Positions 33,594 through 43,518 of a DNA stretch of 64,000 nucleotides are shown here, one piece after another. The position numbers and the translations under genes were made by a program. The notes beneath the pieces were generated by a model. It worked only from the letters and a program-made list of their open reading frames with translations. It made no database searches and was not told the DNA's origin. This DNA is from Paucibacter sediminis (GTDB taxonomy: Bacteria; Pseudomonadota; Gammaproteobacteria; Burkholderiales; Burkholderiaceae_C), in the NCBI RefSeq assembly GCF_030254645.1, contig NZ_CP116346.1:4195001-4259000 (forward strand), given 5' to 3'. How positions within the stretch are numbered: position 1 is the first letter of the stretch; every line of letters begins with the position of its first letter.

Positions 33594-36142
33594 CACCAGT
33601 CCTCCTTGACCGATTGCAGCGCATCCGGCCCGGCCGCCGCGCGCGCCGCCCACCAGGCCGTCAGGCCGCTGGCCAGCAGCACCGAGAACATCAGCAAGCC
33701 CAGGCGCGTTAGCGGCACATGCATGTCCATGCTCCAGTGAAAGCTCTGCGGGTTCAGCACCCACACCAGCACCGCGCTGATCGCCAGCCCCAGCAGCAGG
33801 CCGGCGATGGCGCCGGCCGCACCGAACAGCAGGGCCTCGGCCACCACCATGCGCCGCAGCGCGCGGCGCTCGAAGCCCAGGTGCAGCAGCAGGCCGAACT
33901 CGCGCCGCCGCGCCAGCACCTGGGCCGAAAGGCTGGCGGCCACGCCGAACAGGCCCACGCCCAGGGCCACGGCCTGCAGCCAATAGGTGACGGCAAAGCT
34001 GCGGTCGAACAGCTGCAGCGAGAAGCGCCGCAGCTCGCCGGCCGCCGCCAGCTCGATGTCCTCGGGCCGCTCGGCCAGGGCGCGCAGGCGCTGCTGCAGC
34101 GCCTGCATGTCCGCGGCGCCCGGTGGCAGGTGCAGCATCAGATCGGTGACCGCGGTATCGGCGCTCCAGCGCTGGTAGTCGGCCAGCGCGATCAGAAGGG
34201 CCGGGCTCTGGCGGCTGTAGTCGCGCCAGACGCCGCGCACCTGCACCGCCAGCGCGGCTTGGCCGGCCAGCTCCAGCATCAGCGTGTCGCCCGGGCGCAG
34301 CCGCAGTTGGTCGCGCATCGCTTCGTTCACATAGATCGGAGGCAACTGGCTGCGCGGCGCCAGCGCGCCGGTGAGCGGCAGCCGGCCTTCATCGTCCGGC
34401 AACTCGCGCGCCAGCATCAGCACCGGCTGGCCGGCCACGCTGAGCTCGCGCGTGCGCTGCTGGGCGATGCGCTCGGCCAGGCCGCTGGCGCGCAGGCGCT
34501 GCACAAAGGCCGGCGGCAGCGGCAGCCCCTCCTGGCGCGCCGCCCTCAGGCCGTTGCGCACGAACAGATCGGCGGGCAGCATGTCGCGCAGCCAGTCGTC
34601 CAGCGAGGTGCGGAAGCTGCCCACCATCACCAGCATCGCCACCGAGAGGCTCAGCGCCACCAGCACGCCGGCCAGCATGCGCGTGGCCTCGCCCGCCTGG
34701 TCGTGCGCGCGTTCGCGTATCAGCAGGGCCAGCGCGCTGCGCCGGCGCGGCAGCAGGCGGCGCAAGCCATCCACCAGGGCCGGCACCGCCGCCAGGCCGC
34801 CGAACAGCAGGCTGAGCATGGCGGCGTAGGCGCCCAGCGCCAGGCCGTGCAGCGGCGGCAACAGGCTCAGCAGCCCGCCCAGCAGCAGCAGGCCCGGGCC
34901 CAGCCAGCGCGGCAGCCGCGGATGGGTATCGGCCCCCAGGCCCTTGAGCACCTGGGCGGCCGGCAGCCGGCGCAGGCCCCAGACGGGCAGGGCGGCGGCG
35001 GCCAGGCTCACCAACAGGCCCAGGCTGCCCAGCGCCAGCAAGGGAACGAACGGCAATTGCAGCTGCGGCCTGGCCCCGCCCAACATGCCGCCCAGCATGC
35101 CGGCGCCCAGATCGCCGCCGAGCTGGCGCAGGCCCAGCGCCGCCAGGCCTATGCCCAGGGCCAGGCCCAGCAGGCTGCCCAGTAGCCCCAACAGCAGGGC
35201 CTCGCTGAGCACCAGACCGGCGCGCTCGCGCGCGCTCATGCCCAGCACGCCCAGCAGGGCGAGCTGGGGCAGGCGCTGCGCCACCGAGAGGGTGTGCACC
35301 GCGAACACCAGAAAGCCGCCGACGAACAGCGCCATCAGCGAGAGCACGCCCAGGTTGACGCGGTAGGCCTGGCTCAGCTGGGCCGCCTGCCCCTCGGCCG
35401 CCGCGGCGGTGCGCGCGCGCACCCCGGGCGGCAGGGCCAGGCCGGCGGCCACGGCCTGCGGGTCCAGCCCCGGCAGCAAGCGCAGCGCGATGCGGTCCAG
35501 CTCGCCCGGCCGGCCCAGCAGGGCCTGGGCCACGGCGATGTCCAGCACCGCCAGCGGCGCGCCGGCGGTGGCGGTGCGGCCGGCCAGGCGCAGCGTGACG
35601 CTGCGCGCCTGACCCTGGACCTGCAGGCGCAGGCTGAGCTCGGCCGGCGATTTCGCACCAAGGTCCGCGCCGAGGCGCTGCAGCGCCGCGGGATTCAGGA
35701 ACAGCTGGCCATCGGCAAGCAGATCGGGAGGGCGGTCGCCGTCGAACACCGGCAGCAGCTCGGGCTGCAGCTGGGCCAGCTGCAGCATGTCCACGCCCAG
35801 CAGGCGCAGGCTGAAGGGCTGGCCCTGCGCATCCAGCAGCTGGGCGCGCCCCTCCAGCATCGGCCCCAGCGCCAGCACGTCTTCGCGCTCGGCCAGGCGC
35901 GCGAACAAGGCCTCGTCGAGCGCGCCGGTGGCGGCCGTCAGCTCCAGATCGGCCTGGCCGCTGAGCGCGCGCGCCGCGGCGTCGAATTCACGCAGGCCGG
36001 CGCTGTTGATCAGCTGCACCGCGGTGGCCAGCGCCACGCCCAGCGCGATCGCCAGCAGGGCCAGGGTCTGGCGCCCCCATTGCTGGCGCAGCGCGGGCCA
36101 AGAGAGTTGCAGCAGCCAACCAATCCACGAAGACGGCGGCAT
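33593..36142 (-). CDS. FtsX-like ABC permease
   Basis: An 849-residue permease with the double FtsX layout: an N-terminal anchor, a periplasmic domain, a membrane bundle (about 260-460), a second periplasmic domain and C-terminal membrane segments. Such permeases form LolCE/MacB-like mechanotransmission complexes rather than moving solutes through the membrane. It follows the ATPase gene by 3 bases and overlaps the AttH-like gene. Alanine/leucine richness is normal for this genome. Confidence 0.88.
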   Translation of the reverse strand: MPPSSWIGWLLQLSWPALRQQWGRQTLALLAIALGVALATAVQLINSAGLREFDAAARALSGQADLELTAATGALDEALFARLAEREDVLALGPMLEGRAQLLDAQGQPFSLRLLGVDMLQLAQLQPELLPVFDGDRPPDLLADGQLFLNPAALQRLGADLGAKSPAELSLRLQVQGQARSVTLRLAGRTATAGAPLAVLDIAVAQALLGRPGELDRIALRLLPGLDPQAVAAGLALPPGVRARTAAAAEGQAAQLSQAYRVNLGVLSLMALFVGGFLVFAVHTLSVAQRLPQLALLGVLGMSARERAGLVLSEALLLGLLGSLLGLALGIGLAALGLRQLGGDLGAGMLGGMLGGARPQLQLPFVPLLALGSLGLLVSLAAAALPVWGLRRLPAAQVLKGLGADTHPRLPRWLGPGLLLLGGLLSLLPPLHGLALGAYAAMLSLLFGGLAAVPALVDGLRRLLPRRRSALALLIRERAHDQAGEATRMLAGVLVALSLSVAMLVMVGSFRTSLDDWLRDMLPADLFVRNGLRAARQEGLPLPPAFVQRLRASGLAERIAQQRTRELSVAGQPVLMLARELPDDEGRLPLTGALAPRSQLPPIYVNEAMRDQLRLRPGDTLMLELAGQAALAVQVRGVWRDYSRQSPALLIALADYQRWSADTAVTDLMLHLPPGAADMQALQQRLRALAERPEDIELAAAGELRRFSLQLFDRSFAVTYWLQAVALGVGLFGVAASLSAQVLARRREFGLLLHLGFERRALRRMVVAEALLFGAAGAIAGLLLGLAISAVLVWVLNPQSFHWSMDMHVPLTRLGLLMFSVLLASGLTAWWAARAAAGPDALQSVKEDW

Positions 36143-36145
36143 GGC

Positions 36146-36778
36146 TCAGGCCAGCTGGATGCAGCGGTCGGCATGCGCCGCCGCGCGCTCGGAATGCGTC
36201 ACCAGCAGGCAGGCCGAGCCCTGCTCGCGCACCTGGGCCAGCAGCAACTGCAGCACCTGCTCGGCATGGCGCGGGTCGAGGTTGCCGGTGGGCTCGTCGG
36301 CCAGCACCAGGGCCGGACGGTGCACCAGGGCGCGCGCGATCGCGACGCGCTGCAGCTGGCCGCCGGAGAGCTGGCGCGGCATGCGCGCGCCCAAGTCCCC
36401 CAGGCCCACCGCATCCAGCATCTGCTGCACGCGCGCCGCATCGGGGCGGCGCTGCAGCAGCAGGGGCAGGCCCACGTTGTCGGCCACGCTCAGATGCGGC
36501 AGCACATGGAAGGCCTGGAACACGAAGCCCAGGCGCTCGCGGCGCAGCAGCGCCAGTTCCGCCTCGCCCATCAGGGTCAGGTCTTGCCCTTGCAGCAGCA
36601 CCCGGCCGGCATCGGGCTTGTCCAGGCCGGCCAGGCAGTTCAGCAGGGTGGACTTGCCGCTGCCCGACTCGCCCAGCAGGGCCACCAGTTCGCCGGCCTG
36701 CAGCGTCAGGCTGATGTCGGCGAAGACGCGCGTCTCGCCGTAGGATTTGGCGAGGCCTTCGGCTTCAAGCAGGGCCAT
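36146..36778 (-). CDS. LolD-like ABC ATPase
   Basis: A 210-residue nucleotide-binding subunit of the MacB/LolD class: Walker [10 protein letters not shown], signature LSGGQLQR, Walker [13 protein letters not shown] and the switch histidine in [12 protein letters not shown]. It powers the FtsX-like permease encoded 3 bases downstream. The start overlaps the end of miaA by 14 bases, so it is expressed in the mutL-miaA run. Confidence 0.93.
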   Translation of the reverse strand: MALLEAEGLAKSYGETRVFADISLTLQAGELVALLGESGSGKSTLLNCLAGLDKPDAGRVLLQGQDLTLMGEAELALLRRERLGFVFQAFHVLPHLSVADNVGLPLLLQRRPDAARVQQMLDAVGLGDLGARMPRQLSGGQLQRVAIARALVHRPALVLADEPTGNLDPRHAEQVLQLLLAQVREQGSACLLVTHSERAAAHADRCIQLA

Positions 36779-37721
36779 GGGCGCGCAGAATCTTTTGCAG
36801 GGCCACCAGCACCTGCAGCTCCAGCTGAGCGCTGTCGGCCGCGATCACCTGGCGCTGCGGCATCGAGCGCAGCCAGGTCAGCTGGCGCTTGGCGAGCTGG
36901 CGGGTGGCGGCGCTGCCCTGTTCGGCGAGCTGGCGAAAATCGTTCGCGTCCAGCGCCTCCCAGGTCTGGCGATAACCCACGCAGCGCATCGAGGGCAGAT
37001 CCAGGCTCAGATCGCCGCGCGCGCGCAGGCGGCGCACCTCGTCGACCAGGCCGGCCTCCAGCATCTGCGCGAAGCGCTGGTCCAGCCGGCGGTGCAGCCA
37101 GGCGCGGTCCTGCGGTTCCAGCGAGATCAGCGGCCAGTCGACGCCACTGCTGCGCTCCTGCTCGGCATAGAGCTGGGACATCGGCCGGCCGGCCAGATGC
37201 CAGACCTCCAGCGCGCGCTGGATGCGCTGCGCATCATTGGGCGCGAGGCGCGCGGCGGTGATCGGGTCGACCCTGGCCAGCTCGGCATGCAGGGCGGGCC
37301 AGCCCTGCTCGGCGGCCTGGGCGTCCAGGCGCGCGCGCAGCGCCTCGTCGGCCTTCGGCAGCTCGGAGAGCCCGTCGAACAGGGCCTTGAAGTACAGCAT
37401 GGTGCCGCCCACCAGCAGGGGTAGCTTGCCGCGCGCCAGGATCTCGGCGGCCAGGGTCTTGGCACTGCGCGCGAATTCGGCGGCCGAGTAGGACTGGGTC
37501 GGCTCGATGATGTCGATCAGGTGGTGCGGCACCGCCGCCAGCTCGGCTGGCGTCGGCTTGGCCGTGCCGATGTCCATGCCGCGGTAGACCAGGGCCGAAT
37601 CGACGCTGATGATCTCGATGGGCAGGTATTCGGCGGCCTTCAGCGCGCAGGCGGTCTTGCCGCTGCCGGTGGGGCCGGCCAGGCAGATCGGGCGGAACGA
37701 ATAGTCTTGTTGCAGCGACAT
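36765..37721 (-). CDS. miaA: MiaA, tRNA dimethylallyltransferase
   Basis: A 318-residue enzyme that adds a dimethylallyl group to A37 of tRNAs reading UNN codons. The P-loop is [13 protein letters not shown], followed by [35 protein letters not shown] and the C-terminal [13 protein letters not shown] and [14 protein letters not shown] segments. It lies 13 bases downstream of the Bcr/CflA gene. In E. coli miaA directly follows mutL; here two genes lie between. Confidence 0.95.
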   Translation of the reverse strand: MSLQQDYSFRPICLAGPTGSGKTACALKAAEYLPIEIISVDSALVYRGMDIGTAKPTPAELAAVPHHLIDIIEPTQSYSAAEFARSAKTLAAEILARGKLPLLVGGTMLYFKALFDGLSELPKADEALRARLDAQAAEQGWPALHAELARVDPITAARLAPNDAQRIQRALEVWHLAGRPMSQLYAEQERSSGVDWPLISLEPQDRAWLHRRLDQRFAQMLEAGLVDEVRRLRARGDLSLDLPSMRCVGYRQTWEALDANDFRQLAEQGSAATRQLAKRQLTWLRSMPQRQVIAADSAQLELQVLVALQKILRAHGPA

Positions 37722-37734
37722 GAGGAATGGATTG

Positions 37735-38973
37735 TCAGGCCAGGGCCGCGCCGCGCTGGCGACGGCCCTCGGCCTGCACCAGGGTCCAGGCGCACAGCGC
37801 CGTCGCCAGGCCCAGGCTCATCATGGTGAGGGCCAGCGGGCGCACCGTGCCGTCCAGGCTGCGGCTCAGCCAGGCGCTCACCGCGAAGGCGCCCAGCGCG
37901 ATCGCAAAGCCCGAGAGCGCCGCGGCGGCGCCGGCCTGCCTGGGGAAGGGCCCCACCGCGCCGGCCTGGCCGCAGGGCTGCAGCACGCCATGGCCCAGCA
38001 TGATGAAGCCATGCGGCAGCATCAGGGCCAGCACCGAGGGCGGCCACAGCCAGGCGGCCGCGCCCATGCCCAGCGCGCCCAGGGCGGTGAAGATGGCGCC
38101 GCGCCGCACCGTCTGCGGCAGGCTGCCATGCGCCAGCCAGCGCCGGCACAGCCAGGTGCCGCCCACATAGATGGCCGCGCCCAGGCTCACCAGGGCGCCG
38201 TAATGCATGCGGGAGAGGCCCAGCACCTCGATGAAGACAAAGGAGGAGCCGGCCAGAAAGGCGTAGAGCGTGGCGTAGGCCAGGGTGGTGAGCAGGGCGT
38301 AGGCGCGAAAGCCCGGGTGCGCCAGCACCAGCGCCCAGTTCGCCAGCCATTGGCGCGGATGCAGCGCCTGGCGCTGCCGCGCCGGCAGGCTCTCGGGGAT
38401 CTGCCAGGCGATCAGCGCCAGCGCGCCGGCGGCGAACAGGCCGGTGGCCAGCAGCGCGGCGCGCCAGCCCAGGTAGAGCGCCAGCAGGCCGCCCAGGGTC
38501 GGGCTCAGCATCGCGATCAGGCCCAGGCCGCTGAGCGCGCGCGCCATCACGCGCGCACCTTCGCGCGGCTCGAACCAGTCACGCAGCATGGCGCGGCCGC
38601 CCACCACCGCGGCGGCCAGGGCCAGGCCCTGCAGGCTGCGGCAGGCCACCAGCAGCCAGATGTCGGGCGCCAGCGCCGCGGCGAGCGCGGCCAGCACATA
38701 CAGGGCCAGGCCACCCAGCAGGATGGGCCGGCGGCCAAAGCGGTCGGACAGCGGCCCGATCAGCAGCTGGCCCAGGCCGAAGCTGAGCATCAGCGCCGAG
38801 AGCGTCAGCTGCACCGCGCTCATCGGCGCGGCCAGCTCGCCGCGCAGCGCCGGCAGGGCGGGCAGGTAGAGATCGGTGGTGACGGGCTGCAGGCCCAGCA
38901 GCAAGGCCAGCGCCGCGACCTGCATCAGCAGGCGCGGCGTGGCGCCCTCAGTGGCGCCCTGGTCCATGGCCAT
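37735..38973 (-). CDS. Bcr/CflA-family MFS exporter
   Basis: A 412-residue 12-segment transporter of the Bcr/CflA drug-resistance group (DHA1). Segment 1 has the [16 protein letters not shown] signature; motif A is [18 protein letters not shown] after segment 2, and the [16 protein letters not shown] segment carries motif C. The start at 38973 overlaps the stop of the pseudouridine synthase gene as ATGA. The substrate is unknown. Confidence 0.9.
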   Translation of the reverse strand: MAMDQGATEGATPRLLMQVAALALLLGLQPVTTDLYLPALPALRGELAAPMSAVQLTLSALMLSFGLGQLLIGPLSDRFGRRPILLGGLALYVLAALAAALAPDIWLLVACRSLQGLALAAAVVGGRAMLRDWFEPREGARVMARALSGLGLIAMLSPTLGGLLALYLGWRAALLATGLFAAGALALIAWQIPESLPARQRQALHPRQWLANWALVLAHPGFRAYALLTTLAYATLYAFLAGSSFVFIEVLGLSRMHYGALVSLGAAIYVGGTWLCRRWLAHGSLPQTVRRGAIFTALGALGMGAAAWLWPPSVLALMLPHGFIMLGHGVLQPCGQAGAVGPFPRQAGAAAALSGFAIALGAFAVSAWLSRSLDGTVRPLALTMMSLGLATALCAWTLVQAEGRRQRGAALA

Positions 38974-40289
38974 CAGTCGAAACGCTCCCAGGGCGCCAGA
39001 AAGCGCCACTGGCCGGCCGGCAGATGGCCCAGATTGATGCGGCCGATGCGCACGCGCTTCAGCCCCACCACCTTCAGGCCCACCAGCTCGCACATGCGGC
39101 GGATCTGGCGCTTGCGCCCCTCGCGCAGCACGAAGCGCAGCTGGTCTTCGTTGGCCCAGCTGACCTTGGCGGGCTTGAGCTGCACGCCGTCCAGCTCCAG
39201 GCCATGGTTGAGCAGGGCCATGCGCTCGGGAGGCATCTGCTCCATCGCACGGCCGGGGCCCACCGGTTCGCCGTTCAGGCCCACGAACTCGACGCGCACC
39301 AGGTATTCCTTCTCGACGTTGGAATCCTCGCCGATCAGCACCTTGGCGACGCGGCCGTCCTGCGTCAGCACCAGCAGGCCGGTGGAGTCGATGTCCAGGC
39401 GGCCGGCGGGCGCCAGGCCGCGCGTGTGGCCGATGTGGTACTTGATGCCCGAGGCATCGTCCGCCCACTGGGTGTTGCTGCGCACCAGCACCGAGGCGGG
39501 CTCGTAGCCGTCTTCGGCCTGGCCGGAGACATAGCCGATCGGCTTGTGCAGCAGGATGGTGACCTGCTTGGCCTGTTCCTTGTGGGCGCGCTGGTCGACC
39601 TCGATCCTGACCTCGGGGCCGACGCGCTGGCCCAGCACGGCCATCTTGCCGTCCACGCGCACCCAGCCGGCGGCAATCCATTCATCCGCCTCGCGGCGCG
39701 AGGCCATGCCCAACTCGCTCATGCGCTTGGAAAGGCGCTCACCCTCGTCCGAGGGCATCTCGCGGTGCTCGGCGCGCTGGCGCGGCGCCGGGCGCTGGGG
39801 CTCGCCCCAACTCTCGCGCTGAGGCGGGTAGGAAGGGCGCGGGCCGCTGGCGCGGCGCTGGTCGCGGCGCTGGTCGCGGCGCTGGTCGCGGCGGGGTTCG
39901 GGCGCGGGGCCCTCGCTGCGCGCACCGCGCGGATCCCGTTGATCGCGCGGATCGCGCGGATCGCGTTGCTGCGGGCCATCCTCGCGGCGGAAACTGCCGC
40001 TGGCGGGGCGGGCATCGCGGCGCGGCTCGGCGCGCGAATCGCCACGGGGGCCAGGTCTTGCGTCCGCGCGCGGCTCGGGGCGGCCGCGCGGTGCGGCGGG
40101 CCTTGCTTCCTCGCTGGCGCGGCGCTTCTCGAACTCCGCCTGGCGCTCCTGACGCTCTGCCTGGGCCTGTTCCAGGGTCTGGCGCGGGCGCGACACGCCC
40201 TTGCCGCGCAGCGGCGCGCGGCGTTCACCGTCGGGGCTGGGCTTGCTGCTGCTGTTGTTGTTCTTCTTCTTGAGGGTCAGGGTGGCCAT
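38973..40289 (-). CDS. RluF-like 23S rRNA pseudouridine synthase with long basic N-terminus
   Basis: A 438-residue RsuA/RluB-family enzyme. An N-terminal region of about 190 residues is low-complexity, Arg/Pro/Asp-rich, with tandem repeats (DQRR three times, coded by three copies of a 12-base repeat near 39854-39892). Then come an S4 RNA-binding domain ([21 protein letters not shown]) and the catalytic domain with the active aspartate in [13 protein letters not shown]. The ending [18 protein letters not shown] is nearer RluF than RluB. Burkholderiales enzymes often carry such tails. The start at 40289 avoids 12 residues lacking a ribosome site. Confidence 0.88.
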   Translation of the reverse strand: MATLTLKKKNNNSSSKPSPDGERRAPLRGKGVSRPRQTLEQAQAERQERQAEFEKRRASEEARPAAPRGRPEPRADARPGPRGDSRAEPRRDARPASGSFRREDGPQQRDPRDPRDQRDPRGARSEGPAPEPRRDQRRDQRRDQRRASGPRPSYPPQRESWGEPQRPAPRQRAEHREMPSDEGERLSKRMSELGMASRREADEWIAAGWVRVDGKMAVLGQRVGPEVRIEVDQRAHKEQAKQVTILLHKPIGYVSGQAEDGYEPASVLVRSNTQWADDASGIKYHIGHTRGLAPAGRLDIDSTGLLVLTQDGRVAKVLIGEDSNVEKEYLVRVEFVGLNGEPVGPGRAMEQMPPERMALLNHGLELDGVQLKPAKVSWANEDQLRFVLREGRKRQIRRMCELVGLKVVGLKRVRIGRINLGHLPAGQWRFLAPWERFD

Positions 40290-40334
40290 GGTGATGCTCG
40301 GCTGTTCAAGACCGTATTGGACCACGCCGTGCCA

Positions 40335-42263
40335 TCAACGGCCGCGCAGAAACAGCGCGTCCAGCTCGCGCATGCTGAGCTGGCGCCAGGTCGGGCGGCC
40401 ATGGTTGCACTGGTCGGCGCGTTCGGTGCGCTCCATATCGCGCAGCAGGGCATTCATCTCGTCCAGGCTGAGCTGGCGATTCGCGCGCACCGCGCCATGG
40501 CAGGCCATGGTGGCCAGAATCTCGTGCTGGGCGCGCTCGATGGCATGGCTGGCGTCGAACTGGGCCAGCTCGGCCAGCACGCCGCGCACCAGCTCCACCA
40601 CATCGCCGCCGGCCAGCGCGGCGGGCCGGGCGCGCACCGCCAGCACCTTGGCCGAGAGCGGCGCCACGTCCAGGCCAAGCCGTATGAGCGTCTGGCCCTG
40701 CGCCTCGGCGGTGGCGATCTCGGCCGCAGTGGCGGCAAAGGTGACGGGGATCAGCAGCGGCTGCGACTCGATCGCGGCCTCGCCCAGGCTGGACTTCAAG
40801 CGTTCGTAAACCACGCGCTCATGCGCCGCATGCATGTCCACGATCACCAGGCCCTGGGCGTTCTCGGCCAGCACATAGACGCCCTGGATCTGCGCGATGG
40901 CACGGCCCAGCGGCCAGTCGCCGCCAGGCAGCTGTGCCGGGGCTGGCGCCTCGGCGCGCGGCGGCAAGGGCAGGGCAGGCGATGCGCCGCCATACAAGGC
41001 GGCCACCTCGGCCAAGCCCAGCGAGGCCTGGCTACCCTGGCTATGGCTGCGCCAGCTGGGCGTCGCCCCGCTCAGGCTGCCATTGCCCACATAGCCCGGC
41101 GCGGCGCGCTCCTGGGCAGAGGCGGCGTTGAACCAGGCGGGCGGATTGCCGGGCCCGGGCCGGCCGAGGCTCACGCTGCTGCTGTGCGCCGCGGACAGCA
41201 CACCGGCGGCCTCGGGTGCGGCCTCGGGTGCAGGCGCGGCGGCAGCCTCCTCGGCCGAGCGCGAGATGGCCAGCGCGCCCTGCACCGCGTAGCGCACGCG
41301 CTGGTGGATCTCTCGGCCATCGCGAAAGCGCACCTCGATCTTGGTGGGATGCACGTTCACGTCCACGCGGTCGGGCGCGATCTCGATGAAGAGCACATAG
41401 CTGGGCTGGCGGTTGCCATGCAGCACGTCCTCGTAGGCAGAGCGGATGCCGTGGGCGATCAGCTTGTCGCGCACATAGCGCCCGTTCACATAGACGTACT
41501 GCATGTCCGAGCGGCTGCGCGCCGCCTCGGGCAGGCCGGCGCGGCCGAACACGCGCAAGGGGCCGGCCTCGGAGAACACCGCGCGGCTGGCCGCGAAGAA
41601 CTCCTCGCCCAGCACATCCTTCAGGCGCTGCTCGGCGCCGGCGGCGCGCCACTGCTCCACCAGCTTGCCTTCGTGCCAGATCGCAAAGCCCACATCGGGC
41701 CTGGCCAGCGCATGGCGGCGCACCGCCTCCAGGCAATGGGCCAGCTCGGTGGCATCGGTCTTGAGGAATTTGCGGCGCGCCGGGGTGCTGAAGAAGAGCT
41801 CGCGCACCTCCACGCTGGTGCCGCGCGAGCGCGCCGCCGGGCTCAGCTCGCCCGAGCGCGCATCCAGCCGGTTGGCATGGGGCGCGCCCTCGCAGCGGGT
41901 GGCGATGGCCATCTCGGCCACCGAGGCAATCGCCGCCAGGGCCTCGCCGCGAAAGCCCATGGTGGCCACCGATTCCAGCTCTTCCAGGCTGCGGATCTTG
42001 CTGGTGGCATGGCGCTTGAGCGCCAGCGGCAGCTCCTCCACCGGAATGCCCAGGCCGTCGTCTTCCACCACGATGGCGCGCACGCCGCCCGCCATCAGCT
42101 TCACATTGATCTGGCTGGCGCCGGCGTCCAGCGCGTTGTCCACCAGCTCGCGCACCACCGAGGCCGGCCGCTCCACCACCTCGCCGGCGGCGATCTGGCT
42201 GATCAGTTCATCGGGGAGTTCGCGGATCGCGCGGCGTTGTGTCGGTGGCGAAGACAGGTCCAT
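40335..42263 (-). CDS. mutL: MutL, DNA mismatch repair protein
   Basis: A 642-residue GHKL ATPase that couples MutS recognition to downstream repair. ATP-site motifs are AAGEVVERPASVVRELVDNALDAGA, VEDDGLGIPVEEL and ATMGFRGEALAAIASV; the C-terminal dimerisation domain includes IVDMHAAHERVVYERLK and MACHGAVRANRQLS. As in E. coli MutL, no nuclease DQHA-type metal motif is evident. The ATG at 42263 gives the family start. The 370-base spacer upstream holds a large inverted repeat. Confidence 0.95.
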   Translation of the reverse strand: MDLSSPPTQRRAIRELPDELISQIAAGEVVERPASVVRELVDNALDAGASQINVKLMAGGVRAIVVEDDGLGIPVEELPLALKRHATSKIRSLEELESVATMGFRGEALAAIASVAEMAIATRCEGAPHANRLDARSGELSPAARSRGTSVEVRELFFSTPARRKFLKTDATELAHCLEAVRRHALARPDVGFAIWHEGKLVEQWRAAGAEQRLKDVLGEEFFAASRAVFSEAGPLRVFGRAGLPEAARSRSDMQYVYVNGRYVRDKLIAHGIRSAYEDVLHGNRQPSYVLFIEIAPDRVDVNVHPTKIEVRFRDGREIHQRVRYAVQGALAISRSAEEAAAAPAPEAAPEAAGVLSAAHSSSVSLGRPGPGNPPAWFNAASAQERAAPGYVGNGSLSGATPSWRSHSQGSQASLGLAEVAALYGGASPALPLPPRAEAPAPAQLPGGDWPLGRAIAQIQGVYVLAENAQGLVIVDMHAAHERVVYERLKSSLGEAAIESQPLLIPVTFAATAAEIATAEAQGQTLIRLGLDVAPLSAKVLAVRARPAALAGGDVVELVRGVLAELAQFDASHAIERAQHEILATMACHGAVRANRQLSLDEMNALLRDMERTERADQCNHGRPTWRQLSMRELDALFLRGR

Positions 42264-42291
42264 GGCGCATTGTATGAAGCGGCCCGGCCCC

Positions 42292-42559
42292 AGAGGCTGC
42301 GAAGTAATGGATTGCGCCCGCGCCGGGGGATCCCAGGGCGCGGGAGTAGGCGCAGGCCGCCGCCCGGACTCGCGTCCGGGCCAGGGCTGCAACGCCCGCC
42401 TGCGCCCTGGGACCCCCCGGCCCACAGGGTGAGGCCCCCAAAGGCGCCCACTCGTTGTTGCCAACGCTTGTCGGGCGCACAGCACGACTGCGCGTCGGCG
42501 CCTAGATTGGACCCCTTTGGGGGCCTCACGCGGGCGCAAGCCATTGCTTCACAGCCTCT
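42292..42559. repeat. Nested inverted-repeat element upstream of mutL
   Basis: The outer arms 42292-42322 and 42529-42559 are inverted copies matching at 28 of 31 bases. Inside, CCGGGGGATCCCAGGGCGC (42323-42341) pairs with 42402-42420 at 18 of 19 and encloses the perfect hairpin CCCGGAC / GTCCGGG (42363-42380). A second perfect pair of 15 bases joins 42430-42444 and 42514-42528. It fills most of the gene-free stretch 42264-42633. It has no coding capacity and could be a MITE-like or REP-type element, or a strong RNA structure. Confidence 0.7.
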
Positions 42560-42633
42560 TGCCCCCGAAGTGGGTACAAGGCCGGGGGCAGGGAGGGCTA
42601 TGCTCGTGCACCTGCACATTCGGGCGCCAGACC

Positions 42634-43506
42634 ATGAAACTGCTGCTCAAGTTCAACCTGATCTTTCTGCTCATCTTCGTGCTGGGCCTGGCGGGATCGG
42701 CGCTGGTGGCGCGCGGTCTGCTGCAAAAGGCCGCCGCCGCCGAGGTGGCCGAGAGTGCCAAGCTGCTGATGCAGAACGCCAGCGCTGTGAGCGCCTACAC
42801 GGCCGAGCAGATCAGGCCGCTGCTGGCGGCGCAGATGGCCGATGCCTTCCTGCCGCAGTCGGTGCCGGCCTACTCGGCCGCCGAGGTGCAGGCCACGCTG
42901 CAGAAGCACTATCCCGAGTACCGCTTCAAGTCGGCCATGCTCAACCCCACCAATCCGCGCGACCGCGCGGTGGACTGGGAAGAGGACGTGATCGCGCAAT
43001 TCAGCCGCAACACCGACTTGCAGGAGCTGGTGGGCAAGCGCGACACGCCCACCGGCCCCTCGCTCTATGTGGCGCGCCCGATCCGCATCAGCAACCCGGT
43101 CTGCCTGGCCTGCCACAGCACGCCCGCGGCCGCCCCGGCAACGCTGGTGGCACGCTACGGCCCCTCGAACGGCTTTGGCTGGAAGATGGGCGACACCCTG
43201 GGCGCGCAGCTGGTGTCGGTGCCCATGACGGTGCCGCTGCAACGCGCGCACGAGGCGCTCAAGGTGGTGATGGGCGCGCTGGCCGGGGTGTTCGTGCTGA
43301 TCGGCGCGGCGCTCAACTTCATGCTCTGGATGCTGGTGATACGGCCGGTGCGCCAGCTCGCCGCGCTGGCCGACCGCGTCAGCCTGGGCGAGCTGACGGC
43401 GCCCGAGTTCGAGACGCGCAGCCGCGACGAGGTGGGCGTGCTGGCCCAGTCCTTCGGCCGCATGCGCAAGAGCCTGAGCCATGCCATGAAGATGCTGGAC
43501 GTCTGA
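42634..43506 (+). CDS. Membrane haem-c sensor: DUF3365 (Tll0287-like) plus HAMP
   Basis: A 290-residue membrane protein. One N-terminal segment (about 5-25) leads to a periplasmic DUF3365 domain (about 30-205) carrying a c-type haem motif CLACH at 157-161. A second membrane segment (about 210-235) and a HAMP linker (236-288) follow. The chain stops right after HAMP with no kinase, cyclase or methyl-accepting output. Haem-binding DUF3365 domains probably sense redox state or gases. The Ser/Thr kinase gene starts 12 bases downstream, so signal transfer to that kinase is a reasonable guess. Confidence 0.85.
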   Translation: MKLLLKFNLIFLLIFVLGLAGSALVARGLLQKAAAAEVAESAKLLMQNASAVSAYTAEQIRPLLAAQMADAFLPQSVPAYSAAEVQATLQKHYPEYRFKSAMLNPTNPRDRAVDWEEDVIAQFSRNTDLQELVGKRDTPTGPSLYVARPIRISNPVCLACHSTPAAAPATLVARYGPSNGFGWKMGDTLGAQLVSVPMTVPLQRAHEALKVVMGALAGVFVLIGAALNFMLWMLVIRPVRQLAALADRVSLGELTAPEFETRSRDEVGVLAQSFGRMRKSLSHAMKMLDV

Positions 43507-43518
43507 GCCGGCGCCGCC

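Noticed and set aside
42560-42590. TGCCCCC / GGGGGCA inverted repeat as a terminator
   Set aside because: The 17-base loop and lack of a T-run make it a poor terminator; it may simply be part of the promoter region of the haem sensor gene.
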